This document shows, piece after piece, positions 7,895 to 15,629 of a stretch of 53,611 bases of DNA. The DNA comes from CAVVDT01 sp964568825. Its GTDB lineage: Bacteria; Pseudomonadota; Alphaproteobacteria; Rhizobiales; Aestuariivirgaceae. Location of the stretch: the NCBI GenBank assembly GCA_964568825.1, contig CAZMSA010000006.1, positions 1 to 53,611 of the forward strand. The letters run 5' to 3'. The position numbers and the translations under genes were made by a program. The notes beneath the pieces were generated by a model that was not told the origin of the DNA, did not search any database, and saw only the letters and a program-made list of their open reading frames with translations. Numbering within the stretch: the stretch's first letter is position 1; each line of letters opens with the position of its first letter.

Positions 7895-10392
7895 GCCCGG
7901 ACGCCAACGACTGGGGGCCGCCGTTTACCGTCGACGCGGTGGCCGGCGACGTCGTGGCCGCGCTCGGTGAGGGATCGAACGCGGTGCTGGTGGCCGAACC
8001 GGGCGCCGGCAAGACCACCCGCCTGCCGTTGTATCTTCTGCAGGCACCATGGCTCGAGGGCCAGAAGATCGTCATGCTGGAGCCGCGCCGGCTGGCGGCG
8101 CGCGCCGCTGCCCGGCGGCTGGCGGCAAGCCTTGGCGAGGAGGTGGGGGCAACCGTCGGCTACGCGGTGCGCTTCGAGCGCCGTATTGGAACGGCAACAC
8201 GCCTGGAAGTGGTGACCGAAGGGGTCCTGGCGCGACGCATCCGCAGCGATCCCGAACTCGCCGGCACCGGCCTTCTCATCTTCGATGAATTCCACGAGCG
8301 CAGCCTCGATGCCGACATGAGCCTTGCCCTGGCGCTCGACGTGCAAGGCGCGCTGCGGCCCGATCTGCGGCTTCTGGTCATGTCGGCGACGCTCGATACC
8401 GCCCCGCTGGCGGCGTTGCTCGGCGATGCCCCGGTCATTTCGGTCAAGGGCCGCACCTACCCGGTGAGCGTCCGCCATCTGCCTCCGTCGGGGCGGGGCC
8501 GCCTGGAAGACGAGGTGGTTGCCGGCGTGAAGACGGCGCTGGCGGAGACGGCGCAAGGCTTGCTGGTGTTCCTGCCGGGAGAAGCCGAGATCCGCCGCGC
8601 CGCCGAGCGGCTGGCGGCGGCTCAACTAGGACCGTCAACCGATATCGTGCCGCTTTATGGCGCCTTGAGCGGTGAGGAACAGGACCGCGCCATCCGTTCG
8701 TCGCCTCAAGGCCGGCGCAAGGTGGTGCTGGCCACCACCATCGCCGAGACCAGTCTCACCATCGAGGGTATCGGCGCGGTGATCGATTCGGGGCTGAAGC
8801 GGGTGCCGCGCTTCGATCCCCGCAGCGGCATGGCGCGGCTGGAGACCGTGCCGGTGTCGCTGACCGCCGCCACCCAGCGCGCCGGCCGGGCAGGGCGCCT
8901 CGGCCCCGGCGTCGCCTACCGGCTGTGGGACGAAAGGAAGACCCGCACGCTACCCGAACGCGATACGCCGGAAATCCTTGAAACCGACCTTAGCCCCCTG
9001 CTGCTCGATCTGGCCGGCTGGGGGGTCAGCGAGCCCACGCAACTGAAGTGGCTCGATCCCCCGCCGGGCGGCGCCCTCGCCCAGGCCCGTGACCTGCTGC
9101 TCACCCTCGGCGCCATCGATGCGGCCGGCAGCCTCACCCCGCTGGGGCGCCGCATGGCCGGCCTGCCGCTGCATCCGCGACTTGCCCACATGGTGGTGGA
9201 AGGAGACCGTCTCGGCATGGGTTGGCGGGCTTGCGTGCTGGCGGCGGTCCTCGCCGAACGCGACATGCTGCGCGGGCGCACCGGCATCGACCTCGCCGAA
9301 CGCCTCGGCCTGGCGCTGGGCGGCAAGGCTGAAGCGCCGAACCTCGATCGTGGCGCCTTGACGCGGGTGAGGGCGGCGGCCCGCCAGATCGCCGGGATCG
9401 CCGGCATCAAGGCCAGCGATCAAGGCGGTGACGCAGGGTTGCTGGTGGGGCTGGCCTATCCCGACCGCATCGCCCTGCGGCGCGGTGCCGGCGGCCGCTT
9501 CCTCATGGCCTCGGGCGGCGGCGCCGTCGTCGATGCGGCCGACCCGCTGGCGGCGGAAAAGTTTTTGGCCATCGCCTTGACCGACGGCAAGCCGGGCGAT
9601 GCCCGCGTCTATCTCGCCGCCCGCCTCGACGAGGCAGTGATCGAAACCCGTTTCGGCGATGCCATCCTGGCGACCGAGGAGATCACATGGGACGATCGCG
9701 CCAGCGTGGTGAAGGCGCGGCGCACCCGCCGCCTCGGGGCGTTGCTCATCGCCGAGGGGTCGTTGCCCGAACCCGACCCGCAAGCCGTCGCCGCCGTTCT
9801 GCTCAAGGCGCTCGCCGCCGCCGGGGCCGACGCCCTGCCGTGGACCCCGGCGGCACGGACCCTGCAGCAGAGGCTAGCCTTCGTGGCGCGGGAAGGCCCC
9901 GAGGAAGACTGGCCCGATTGCCGTGGCGACGCCTTGATGGCGCGGCTCGATGAATGGCTCAGGCCGCATGTCGGCGGCCTGACACGGCTTGCCGATCTCG
10001 GCCGCCTCGACCTTGCCAGCCTCTTGAAGGCGGAACTGACCTGGACGCAGCGCCAGCGCCTCGATGACCTGGCGCCGGAGCGCTACGTCATTCCTTCAGG
10101 TGCGGCGATGCGGCTCGATTACGGCTCGGGCGAAGTGCCGGTGCTGGCGGCGCGCCTGCAGGAACTGTTCTCGCTCGATGAGACCCCGCGCATTGCCGGG
10201 GGCCGGGTGGCGGTGAAGGTGGCGCTGCTGTCGCCGGCCGGCCGCCCGCTCGCCATCACCCGCGACCTGGCGGGCTTCTGGCGCGGCGGCTACGCCCAGG
10301 TGCGGGCCGAAACGCGCGGCCGCTACCCCAAGCACGCCTGGCCCGAGGACCCGCTCACCGCCAAGCCGGTCGCGCCCAACCGCACGCGTTGA
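7891..10392 (+). CDS. hrpB: ATP-dependent helicase HrpB
   Basis: This 833-aa DEAH-family helicase is close to the E. coli HrpB length of about 810. Motif I is GAGKTTRLP with Lys41. Motif II is DEFHERSLD (DEFH, characteristic of HrpB), motif III is MSATLDT, motif V lies around ATTIAETSLTIEGI, and motif VI is QRAGRAGRLGPG. The helicase-associated and HrpB C-terminal domains follow, ending in the family signature around GRYPKHAWPEDP. The cellular role of HrpB is poorly defined. The start overlaps the transglycosylase stop (ATGA), so the two are co-translated, although no functional link is evident. Confidence 0.96.
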   Translation: MSPDANDWGPPFTVDAVAGDVVAALGEGSNAVLVAEPGAGKTTRLPLYLLQAPWLEGQKIVMLEPRRLAARAAARRLAASLGEEVGATVGYAVRFERRIGTATRLEVVTEGVLARRIRSDPELAGTGLLIFDEFHERSLDADMSLALALDVQGALRPDLRLLVMSATLDTAPLAALLGDAPVISVKGRTYPVSVRHLPPSGRGRLEDEVVAGVKTALAETAQGLLVFLPGEAEIRRAAERLAAAQLGPSTDIVPLYGALSGEEQDRAIRSSPQGRRKVVLATTIAETSLTIEGIGAVIDSGLKRVPRFDPRSGMARLETVPVSLTAATQRAGRAGRLGPGVAYRLWDERKTRTLPERDTPEILETDLSPLLLDLAGWGVSEPTQLKWLDPPPGGALAQARDLLLTLGAIDAAGSLTPLGRRMAGLPLHPRLAHMVVEGDRLGMGWRACVLAAVLAERDMLRGRTGIDLAERLGLALGGKAEAPNLDRGALTRVRAAARQIAGIAGIKASDQGGDAGLLVGLAYPDRIALRRGAGGRFLMASGGGAVVDAADPLAAEKFLAIALTDGKPGDARVYLAARLDEAVIETRFGDAILATEEITWDDRASVVKARRTRRLGALLIAEGSLPEPDPQAVAAVLLKALAAAGADALPWTPAARTLQQRLAFVAREGPEEDWPDCRGDALMARLDEWLRPHVGGLTRLADLGRLDLASLLKAELTWTQRQRLDDLAPERYVIPSGAAMRLDYGSGEVPVLAARLQELFSLDETPRIAGGRVAVKVALLSPAGRPLAITRDLAGFWRGGYAQVRAETRGRYPKHAWPEDPLTAKPVAPNRTR

Positions 10393-10441
10393 CGCCAGGG
10401 GGTGCGGCGTCAGCCGGGCTAAGAACGCTGGTAACTTTGCA

Positions 10442-10537
10442 GTGTCATCGTCGGGCGTGACCTGACGATCCAGGGGCCGCCGGCCGGTGCCCTCAATCTA
10501 TGCCCCTGGGTCCTCGCGTCAAGCGCGAGGATGACAC
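10442..10537. repeat. Dispersed double-hairpin intergenic element, copy 2
   Basis: It has the same architecture as the element at 1296-1389: outer arms GTGTCAT and ATGACAC, a left hairpin around ATCGTC...GACGAT, and a right hairpin TCCTCGCG-TCAAG-CGCGAGGA. The stem arms differ from copy 1 at paired positions (compensatory changes), which argues that structure rather than sequence is conserved. It lies between the converging ends of hrpB and the P1 peptidase, where it could stop transcription from both sides. Confidence 0.8.
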
Positions 10538-10556
10538 CGGGGCAAGGGTGCAGTCG

Positions 10557-11585
10557 CTATCTGCGGTCGCGGAAAGCCGCCGTGGTGCCGAGGCTGCGGG
10601 CTTCCCATACGGCGCGACCGATGGCGCGGGCGAGGCAATCGGCGGCCAGTTCCCCGGCCACCGCGAGGTTGAGGCTGCGCGGCTCGGCCAGCGCCTTCAG
10701 GCCGGTGGCGAGCGCGATGACGATGTCGCCGTCAAACGGGGTATGGACCGGCTTCAGCGCCCGCGCCATGCCGTCGGCGGCCATCATGGCGAAGCGTTTC
10801 GCCTCGGATTTGGAGAGATCGGCGTCGGTTGCCACCACGGCGATGGTGGTATTGGCGCCGGGACCGGCGGCGCCTCGATCGGCCTTGCTCCAGGCCAGCA
10901 CCGGCGGCGGGGATGTTAATGCACCGGGCGGTTGCAACGGCCCCATCTCGTCGCCGATGGCGAGGCCGCGCGCCCATAAATTGCCGCTGCGAGGATCGGC
11001 GGGCGAACCGAAACTGTTCACCGCCACCAGCGCCCCGACGGTCAGATCATCAAGCACGGCCGAGGCGCTCCCCAGGCCGCCCTTGAATATTCCCGAGCCG
11101 GCACCCAGTCCCGCCCCGGCGTTGCCCAGCGCAAAATCCTCGCGCGCGCTTTCGGCCGCCGCGATGCCCAGCGCCCGGTAGGGCGGGGTCATGCCCCAGG
11201 TCTTGTCGCCGCCGTTCTTCAGATCGAACAGGATGGCGGCAGGCACCACCGGGCAGGGCAACGGCTGCTCGCCGAAGCTAAAGCCGATCCCCCTTGCCGC
11301 CAGCCACGAAACTACCCCGCCGGCGGCATCGAGGCCGAACACCGATCCACCCGCCAGCACCACGCCATGCACGGCTTCAACGAGGCATTCGGGCTTGAGC
11401 GCTTCGATGTCGCGGGTGCCGGGTGCCCCGCCGCGCACATCGGCGGCCGCCACCGCGGGCTTATCGGGAACAATGACGGTGACGCCGCTGCGGGCGCCGT
11501 GATCCTCAGCCTGGCCGACCTTGAGGCCGGCGACGTCGGTAATGAGATTGCGTTTTCCGGGGACAGCTTGGGTGCGTGTCGGCAT
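10557..11585 (-). CDS. P1-family (S58, DmpA/NylC-like) autoprocessing peptidase
   Basis: This 342-aa Ntn-type hydrolase belongs to the P1/S58 family, which includes aminopeptidase DmpA and nylon-oligomer hydrolase NylC. Family motifs are ITDVAGLKVGQ at the N-terminus, LAGGSVFGLDAAGGV near residue 78, GAGSGIFKGGLGSAS near 161 and VGALVAVNSFG. The GANTTIAVVAT stretch places a probable self-cleavage site between Asn245 and Thr246, with Thr246 the nucleophile, by comparison with NylC. There is no signal peptide, so the enzyme is cytosolic. Substrates could be beta-aminopeptides or D-amino-acid amides; the sequence does not decide. It is divergent from the gamma-glutamyltransferase gene with only 72 bp between starts. 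Confidence 0.88.
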   Translation of the reverse strand: MPTRTQAVPGKRNLITDVAGLKVGQAEDHGARSGVTVIVPDKPAVAAADVRGGAPGTRDIEALKPECLVEAVHGVVLAGGSVFGLDAAGGVVSWLAARGIGFSFGEQPLPCPVVPAAILFDLKNGGDKTWGMTPPYRALGIAAAESAREDFALGNAGAGLGAGSGIFKGGLGSASAVLDDLTVGALVAVNSFGSPADPRSGNLWARGLAIGDEMGPLQPPGALTSPPPVLAWSKADRGAAGPGANTTIAVVATDADLSKSEAKRFAMMAADGMARALKPVHTPFDGDIVIALATGLKALAEPRSLNLAVAGELAADCLARAIGRAVWEARSLGTTAAFRDRR

Positions 11586-11657
11586 GGCCTGACCCTAGTT
11601 TGACGCCATGCCGCCGGTCAATTGCGCAAATGCTGCCGCGCGGCTAGGCTCGCGCCC

Positions 11658-13376
11658 ATGTTCCGATCCTTCAACCGACTTGCCGTGCTGGTCGTCGTCG
11701 TCCTCGTGGCGTTGCTGCCGGCCGCCTGCAACGCCCCGCGCCAGGGCATGGTGTCGACCGCCAACCCGCACGCCACGGCGGCGGCCATCGAGATCCTCAA
11801 CGCTGGCGGCAACGCGGTGGATGCCGCTGTTGCCGCGCAAATGGTGCTGGGGCTGGTCGAGCCGCAATCCTCCGGCATCGGCGGCGGCCTCTTCCTGCTT
11901 TATTGGGACAAGGCGAAAAAGAAGCTCACCGCCTGGGACGGGCGCGAGAAGGCCCCGGCCAAGGACGGCCCCGATCTCTTCCTCGATTCTGCGGGTCAGC
12001 CGCTCACCTGGTGGAAGGCCTCGATCGGCGGCCGCCCGGTGGGCGTTCCGGGCGCCGTGGCAGCCCTGTGGGCGGCGCATGAGGTGAGCCGCCGCCTGCC
12101 GTGGGCGAGGCTCCTGCAACCCGCCATCAAGCTGGCCGAGAAGGGCTTTGCGGTCAGCCCGCGCCTCAATCAGCTGATCGCCTCGCAGCCCCGCCTCAAG
12201 GACGACCCCGCAGCGCGCCAGCTCTATTTCGTGCCCGATGCTTCCGCCGCAGGCGGTTATGCCCCGCGGCCGGTCGGCGACATCCTGAAAAATCCCGTCT
12301 ACGCCGCCACCCTGAGGCTCATCGCATCCGGCGGCGCCAAGGCGTTCTATAGCGGCAGCATCGCCCGGGCCATCGTCGATGCCGTGTCCAACCCGGCGAC
12401 CAATCCCGGCGGCATGACCCTCGCCGATCTCGCCGCCTATTCAGCCGTGCCGCGCGAGGCGGTGTGCGCGCCCTATCGCGCCTACAAGGTGTGCGGCATG
12501 CCGCCGCCGTCATCGGGCGGCCTGACCGAGGAGATGATCCTCGGGATGCTCGAGCCCTACCGCATGGGCCACCTCAAGCCCAACGGCGTCATGGCGGTGC
12601 ATCTCTTGAGCGAGGCCAGCCGCCTCGCCTTTGCCGACCGCAACCGCTACATGGCCGACAGCGATTTCGTGCCCGTGCCCGTGGCCGGACTGCTCGATCG
12701 CCACTACCTGCGCTCGCGCGCCCTGCTCATCGATCCGGGCTACGATATGGGCAAGGCCGTGGCCGGCAATCCGCCGCACGCCAGCGCCCGGTTTGCCCCT
12801 GCCGAACCGGGTATCGAGCATGGCACCAGCCATCTTTCCATTGTCGATGCCGATGGCAATGCGGTATCCATGACCACCAGCGTCGAGCAGGCCTTTGGTG
12901 CCCACATCATGGCGGCCGGCTTCATCCTCAACAACCAGCTCACCGACTTTTCCTTCCTGCCCAAAAAGGACGGGCTGCCGATCGCCAACCGGGTGGAGGC
13001 GGGAAAGCGGCCGCGCTCGTCGATGTCGCCGACCATCGTCTTCGGCCCTGACGGCAAGCTGTTTGCCCTCATCGGCTCGCCCGGCGGCAGCCGCATCATC
13101 GGATTCGTCACCCAGAGCCTTATCGCCCTCATCGACTGGCACATGACGATGCAGCAGGCCGTCGCCCTGCCGCATGCCGTCAACCGCAACGGCGCCACCG
13201 AACTGGAGGCTGAAACCCCCATCGTCGCCGATGCCCCGGCGCTGATGCTCATGGGTCACGACATCGAGGTGAAGCCGCTCAACTCCGGCCTGCACGGCAT
13301 CCGCATCGTCGATGGCGTCATGGACGGCGGCGCCGACCCGCGCCGTGAGGGCGTGGTGGCGGTGACCAAGCCATAA
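11658..13376 (+). CDS. ggt: Gamma-glutamyltransferase
   Basis: This 572-aa Ntn hydrolase transfers or hydrolyses the gamma-glutamyl group of glutathione. The precursor self-cleaves before the nucleophile Thr390 in EHGTSHLS, giving large and small subunits. GNAVDAAVAAQMVLGLVEP, SSGIGGG, PPPSSGG and the small-subunit PRSSMSPTIVF and GSPGGSRII segments are typical. The ATG at 11658 begins a hydrophobic export segment (about residues 7-24) ending in PAAC, a poor lipobox with Pro at -3, so secretion or lipid anchoring are both possible. An upstream TTG in frame (11622) would only lengthen the signal region. A periplasmic role in recovering glutathione cysteine and glutamate is likely. Confidence 0.94.
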   Translation: MFRSFNRLAVLVVVVLVALLPAACNAPRQGMVSTANPHATAAAIEILNAGGNAVDAAVAAQMVLGLVEPQSSGIGGGLFLLYWDKAKKKLTAWDGREKAPAKDGPDLFLDSAGQPLTWWKASIGGRPVGVPGAVAALWAAHEVSRRLPWARLLQPAIKLAEKGFAVSPRLNQLIASQPRLKDDPAARQLYFVPDASAAGGYAPRPVGDILKNPVYAATLRLIASGGAKAFYSGSIARAIVDAVSNPATNPGGMTLADLAAYSAVPREAVCAPYRAYKVCGMPPPSSGGLTEEMILGMLEPYRMGHLKPNGVMAVHLLSEASRLAFADRNRYMADSDFVPVPVAGLLDRHYLRSRALLIDPGYDMGKAVAGNPPHASARFAPAEPGIEHGTSHLSIVDADGNAVSMTTSVEQAFGAHIMAAGFILNNQLTDFSFLPKKDGLPIANRVEAGKRPRSSMSPTIVFGPDGKLFALIGSPGGSRIIGFVTQSLIALIDWHMTMQQAVALPHAVNRNGATELEAETPIVADAPALMLMGHDIEVKPLNSGLHGIRIVDGVMDGGADPRREGVVAVTKP

Positions 13377-13445
13377 TGGGCGCCGTCTTTGCGGCGCTGG
13401 CCGGAGGCCGGCGCCCGCGGGAGACCCCGTCGCATCCGCGAACCC

Positions 13446-13472
13446 GTCACCCCGGGGCTTGACCACGGGGTC
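13446..13472. repeat. Partial copy of the dispersed palindromic element
   Basis: A single hairpin, ACCCCG...CGGGGT around GGGCTTGACCA, resembles the left half of the elements at 1296 and 10442. The second half is missing or degenerate. It lies just after ggt and marks the left side of the low-GC islet. Confidence 0.55.
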
Positions 13473-13663
13473 CATTAGGCAGCTTTGGGCCAGGAACAGA
13501 AAGTCTGGGCCGCGGCTCACGGCTGGCCACTTGCACGGCAAAAGGCGGCGTCTCGGTGCGGTTCGGCGGCGAGTTCTCGCACGGCTTGGTTGCTGGTTTG
13601 CTTACAGCGTTCAACCGAGGTGGGACAATTTGGCACTTCCAGGTGCTCACCAGGGGGTTATTC

Positions 13664-13753
13664 ATGCAGCCGTCCATGGCCTTGTGGCGTGTCATTGCAT
13701 CACGGCAGGCCGCAGGGGCGATGAAGGGGGGCGGCTGCCATGGTGGCGGCTGA
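13664..13753 (+). CDS. Possible 29-aa small protein, Gly/His/Cys tail
   Basis: The ATG follows AGGGGG at a spacing of seven bases, and the frame encodes 29 residues ending in KGGGCHGGG. An intrinsic terminator begins eight bases after the stop, so the ORF is the last element of a transcript. No family is recognised. The glycine-rich tail with one Cys and one His could bind a metal, but that is speculation. It could equally be a chance ORF inside a small RNA. Only conservation in relatives would decide. Confidence 0.3.
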   Translation: MQPSMALWRVIASRQAAGAMKGGGCHGGG

Positions 13754-13761
13754 GAGAAGTC

Positions 13762-13784
13762 AAAGGCGCACGTTGCGCCTTTTT
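13762..13784 (+). terminator. Intrinsic terminator
   Basis: A perfect 9-bp stem, AAAGGCGCA and TGCGCCTTT, with a 3-base loop CGT runs straight into further T residues (five T in a row at the end). It ends whatever transcript covers 13400-13760 on the plus strand and insulates the MFS gene. Confidence 0.8.
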
Positions 13785-13906
13785 AGGCCAGGCGAGTTGG
13801 CACGTATTCCCGCACACGGTGCCGCTTGGCACCGAGGCTGGAAGTCACTGCTGCCAATACCGACCGTCAGGCGAGGGCTATCAGAACGCCCGTTGAGCGA
13901 GGTGCC

Positions 13907-15157
13907 ATGAGCCGTCACAAAAACGAAACCACCCTCACCAGGGACGAGTTCCGTTCCACTGCCGCGATCGCGACGATCTATACGACGCGATTGCTGGGGT
14001 TGTTCATGATCTACCCGGTGTTCGCGCATTTTGCCCGGAGCCTCGCCGGTGCCACACCACGGACGATCGGCTTCGCCCTAGGCGCCTATGGATTGACGCA
14101 GGGTCTGTTGCAGATACCGTTCGGACTGCTCTCGGATCGGTTCGGTCGACGGACCATGGTGGTCTTGGGTCTCGCAGTCTTCTGCATCGGGAGCCTCATT
14201 GCCGCCTTGTCCGGTTCGATTTGGGGTGTTCTCCTGGGCCGCGCGCTGCAGGGGGCCGGCGCCATCGGTTCGGTGCTATTGGCCTCGGTCGCGGACGTGA
14301 CGCGGCACGAAACACGCACCCGGGCCATGGCCATCGTCGGCGTCTCGATCGGCTTTTCGTTCATGGCCGCGGTTGTGCTCGGCCCTGCCATTGCGGTCTT
14401 TGCCGGTCTCGCCGGCATCTTCTGGCTCACGGCATTGCTGGCGCTTGTGGGCATCGCTATCGCCTCTGTCTCCATCCCCACACGAGAAAGGCATGAAACC
14501 GGCGTCGGCATCGCCCCAACCAGGCTGCGGCAACTGTTGCGCGACCCGCGGCTCCTGGAACTGGATTATGCGATCTTCACCTTGCACGCTACGTTGACCG
14601 CGTTGTTTCTCGCCGTCCCCGCGATCGTCTTGCACACGCTGGGGCTCGGTGGCGGGAACGTCTGGATGCTCTATTTGCCGGTGCTCGTGGTAGCGGCCAT
14701 CCTGATGGTCCCATTTGTCATCGTGGCAGAAAAGCACGGGCGCATGGATGCGGTGCGCCTTTTGTCGATCGGGCTCATTGGCCTGAGCGAACTGGTCATG
14801 CTGGTCTTTGCCGGCAGTTCCATCGCTGTCGTGGCAGCGCTCGTCGTCTTCTTCACGGCCTTCACGGTCCTTGAGGCATTGCTGCCATCAGCCCTCACCA
14901 AGGCCGCGCCAGCGTCAGCCAAGGGCACAGCCTCGGGCCTATATTCCAGCGCGCAGTTCCTCGGCATCTTCTTCGGAGGCAGTGTTGGCGGGCTGGCAAT
15001 AGGGTTCGGCGGGACAACGGCAATTCTCATCTTCGTGCTTGCCATGATGCTGTTTTGGGGCGTCGTTCAACTGATGCTGAGCCGTACGACTGGCAGTCAG
15101 CCCAGCCCATCATGTCCTGATCGAAAGCCACTGCGAGAAGAAGGATCTTCGGAGTAA
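13907..15157 (+). CDS. MFS efflux transporter, YajR-like
   Basis: This 416-aa polytopic inner-membrane protein has about 12 predicted helices. It is the drug:H+ antiporter type of MFS, closest from memory to E. coli YajR: R-L-L-G-L-F-M-I-Y-P in helix 1, GAYGLTQGLLQIPFGLLSDR with the motif-A loop DRFGRR between helices 2 and 3, and GRALQGAGAIG in helix 4. It lacks the C-terminal YAM domain that gives YajR its 454 residues. I start at the ATG at 13907 after GCGAGG; the upstream in-frame ATG at 13826 adds a stretch unlike the family. Substrate is unknown. Base composition is less GC-rich than the neighbours, consistent with horizontal acquisition. Confidence 0.88.
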   Translation: MSRHKNETTLTRDEFRSTAAIATIYTTRLLGLFMIYPVFAHFARSLAGATPRTIGFALGAYGLTQGLLQIPFGLLSDRFGRRTMVVLGLAVFCIGSLIAALSGSIWGVLLGRALQGAGAIGSVLLASVADVTRHETRTRAMAIVGVSIGFSFMAAVVLGPAIAVFAGLAGIFWLTALLALVGIAIASVSIPTRERHETGVGIAPTRLRQLLRDPRLLELDYAIFTLHATLTALFLAVPAIVLHTLGLGGGNVWMLYLPVLVVAAILMVPFVIVAEKHGRMDAVRLLSIGLIGLSELVMLVFAGSSIAVVAALVVFFTAFTVLEALLPSALTKAAPASAKGTASGLYSSAQFLGIFFGGSVGGLAIGFGGTTAILIFVLAMMLFWGVVQLMLSRTTGSQPSPSCPDRKPLREEGSSE

Positions 15158-15398
15158 GCGGATCGGCGGATTACCTCTTGGATTGATGTGCGAACGCTGC
15201 GACGACACGAGGATTGCAGACACGGGCGATTGGCGCACGAATACCCCGCCAACTGAATTTGATCGAAAATGCCAGCTGGCCCGGGAACAAGTCGCTCGTT
15301 CTGACGAATTCTGACAAACCGCGCTTCGATGTTGCCACAACGATCGCGTGCGAACGCCGGTGCTCGGACAGGAATTGCAAGCGAAGGCGGCCAGCATC

Positions 15399-15479
15399 AT
15401 GAACAAGCGTCCTTTTCTTGTTGCCGGCGCGAGCAAGGGCATAGGTCGCGCCCTTTGCGATCGTCCGGCCGAAGGATGA
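15399..15479 (+). pseudogene. Short-chain dehydrogenase fragment (N-terminus only)
   Basis: A 26-codon frame from ATG to TGA encodes MNKRPFLVAGASKGIGRAL followed by unrelated residues. The G-A-S-K-G-I-G is the nucleotide-binding motif of classical SDRs, at its expected position about 10 residues from the start. The rest of the roughly 250-residue family is absent, so this is a deletion remnant. It suggests the islet between ggt and the sensor kinase has lost at least one gene. Confidence 0.65.
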
Positions 15480-15576
15480 AGGCATAGAGGCAAGGCCTTG
15501 CACGCCTTCTCCACACCGCGCCGTCATTGCGGCGCCGGCCACAGACCGGTGCGCACGTGAAAGCCTCGCCGTTTGC

Positions 15577-15606
15577 GTCCCCGGACCCGACCTTCGTCGG
15601 GGTGAC
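15577..15606. repeat. Degenerate palindromic repeat copy
   Basis: The hairpin CCCGAC-CTTC-GTCGGG is flanked by GTCCCCGGA and GGTGAC. Read on the minus strand it begins GTCACCCCGACGAAGG, related to the half element at 13446. It lies just downstream of the sensor kinase stop and marks the right side of the islet. Confidence 0.45.
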
Positions 15607-15629
15607 GGGTGGAAGCGGGATGCGTCAGT

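Larger units (their letters stand above)
13377..13906. other. 530-bp gene-poor region at the left edge of an acquired-looking islet
   Basis: It contains a half copy of the palindromic repeat, a 29-codon ORF with a good ribosome site, and a strong intrinsic terminator, listed separately. The rest has no ORF with family similarity. Composition appears less GC-rich than the flanking genes. A transcript ending at the terminator could be a small RNA rather than an mRNA. Confidence 0.5.
15158..15629. other. 472-bp intergenic region with gene remnants
   Basis: It holds the start of a short-chain dehydrogenase (listed separately) and a degenerate repeat near its right end. No intact gene is seen. 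The first 240 bases are AT-richer than the surroundings and show no recognisable coding similarity; they may be decayed coding DNA. Confidence 0.5.
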
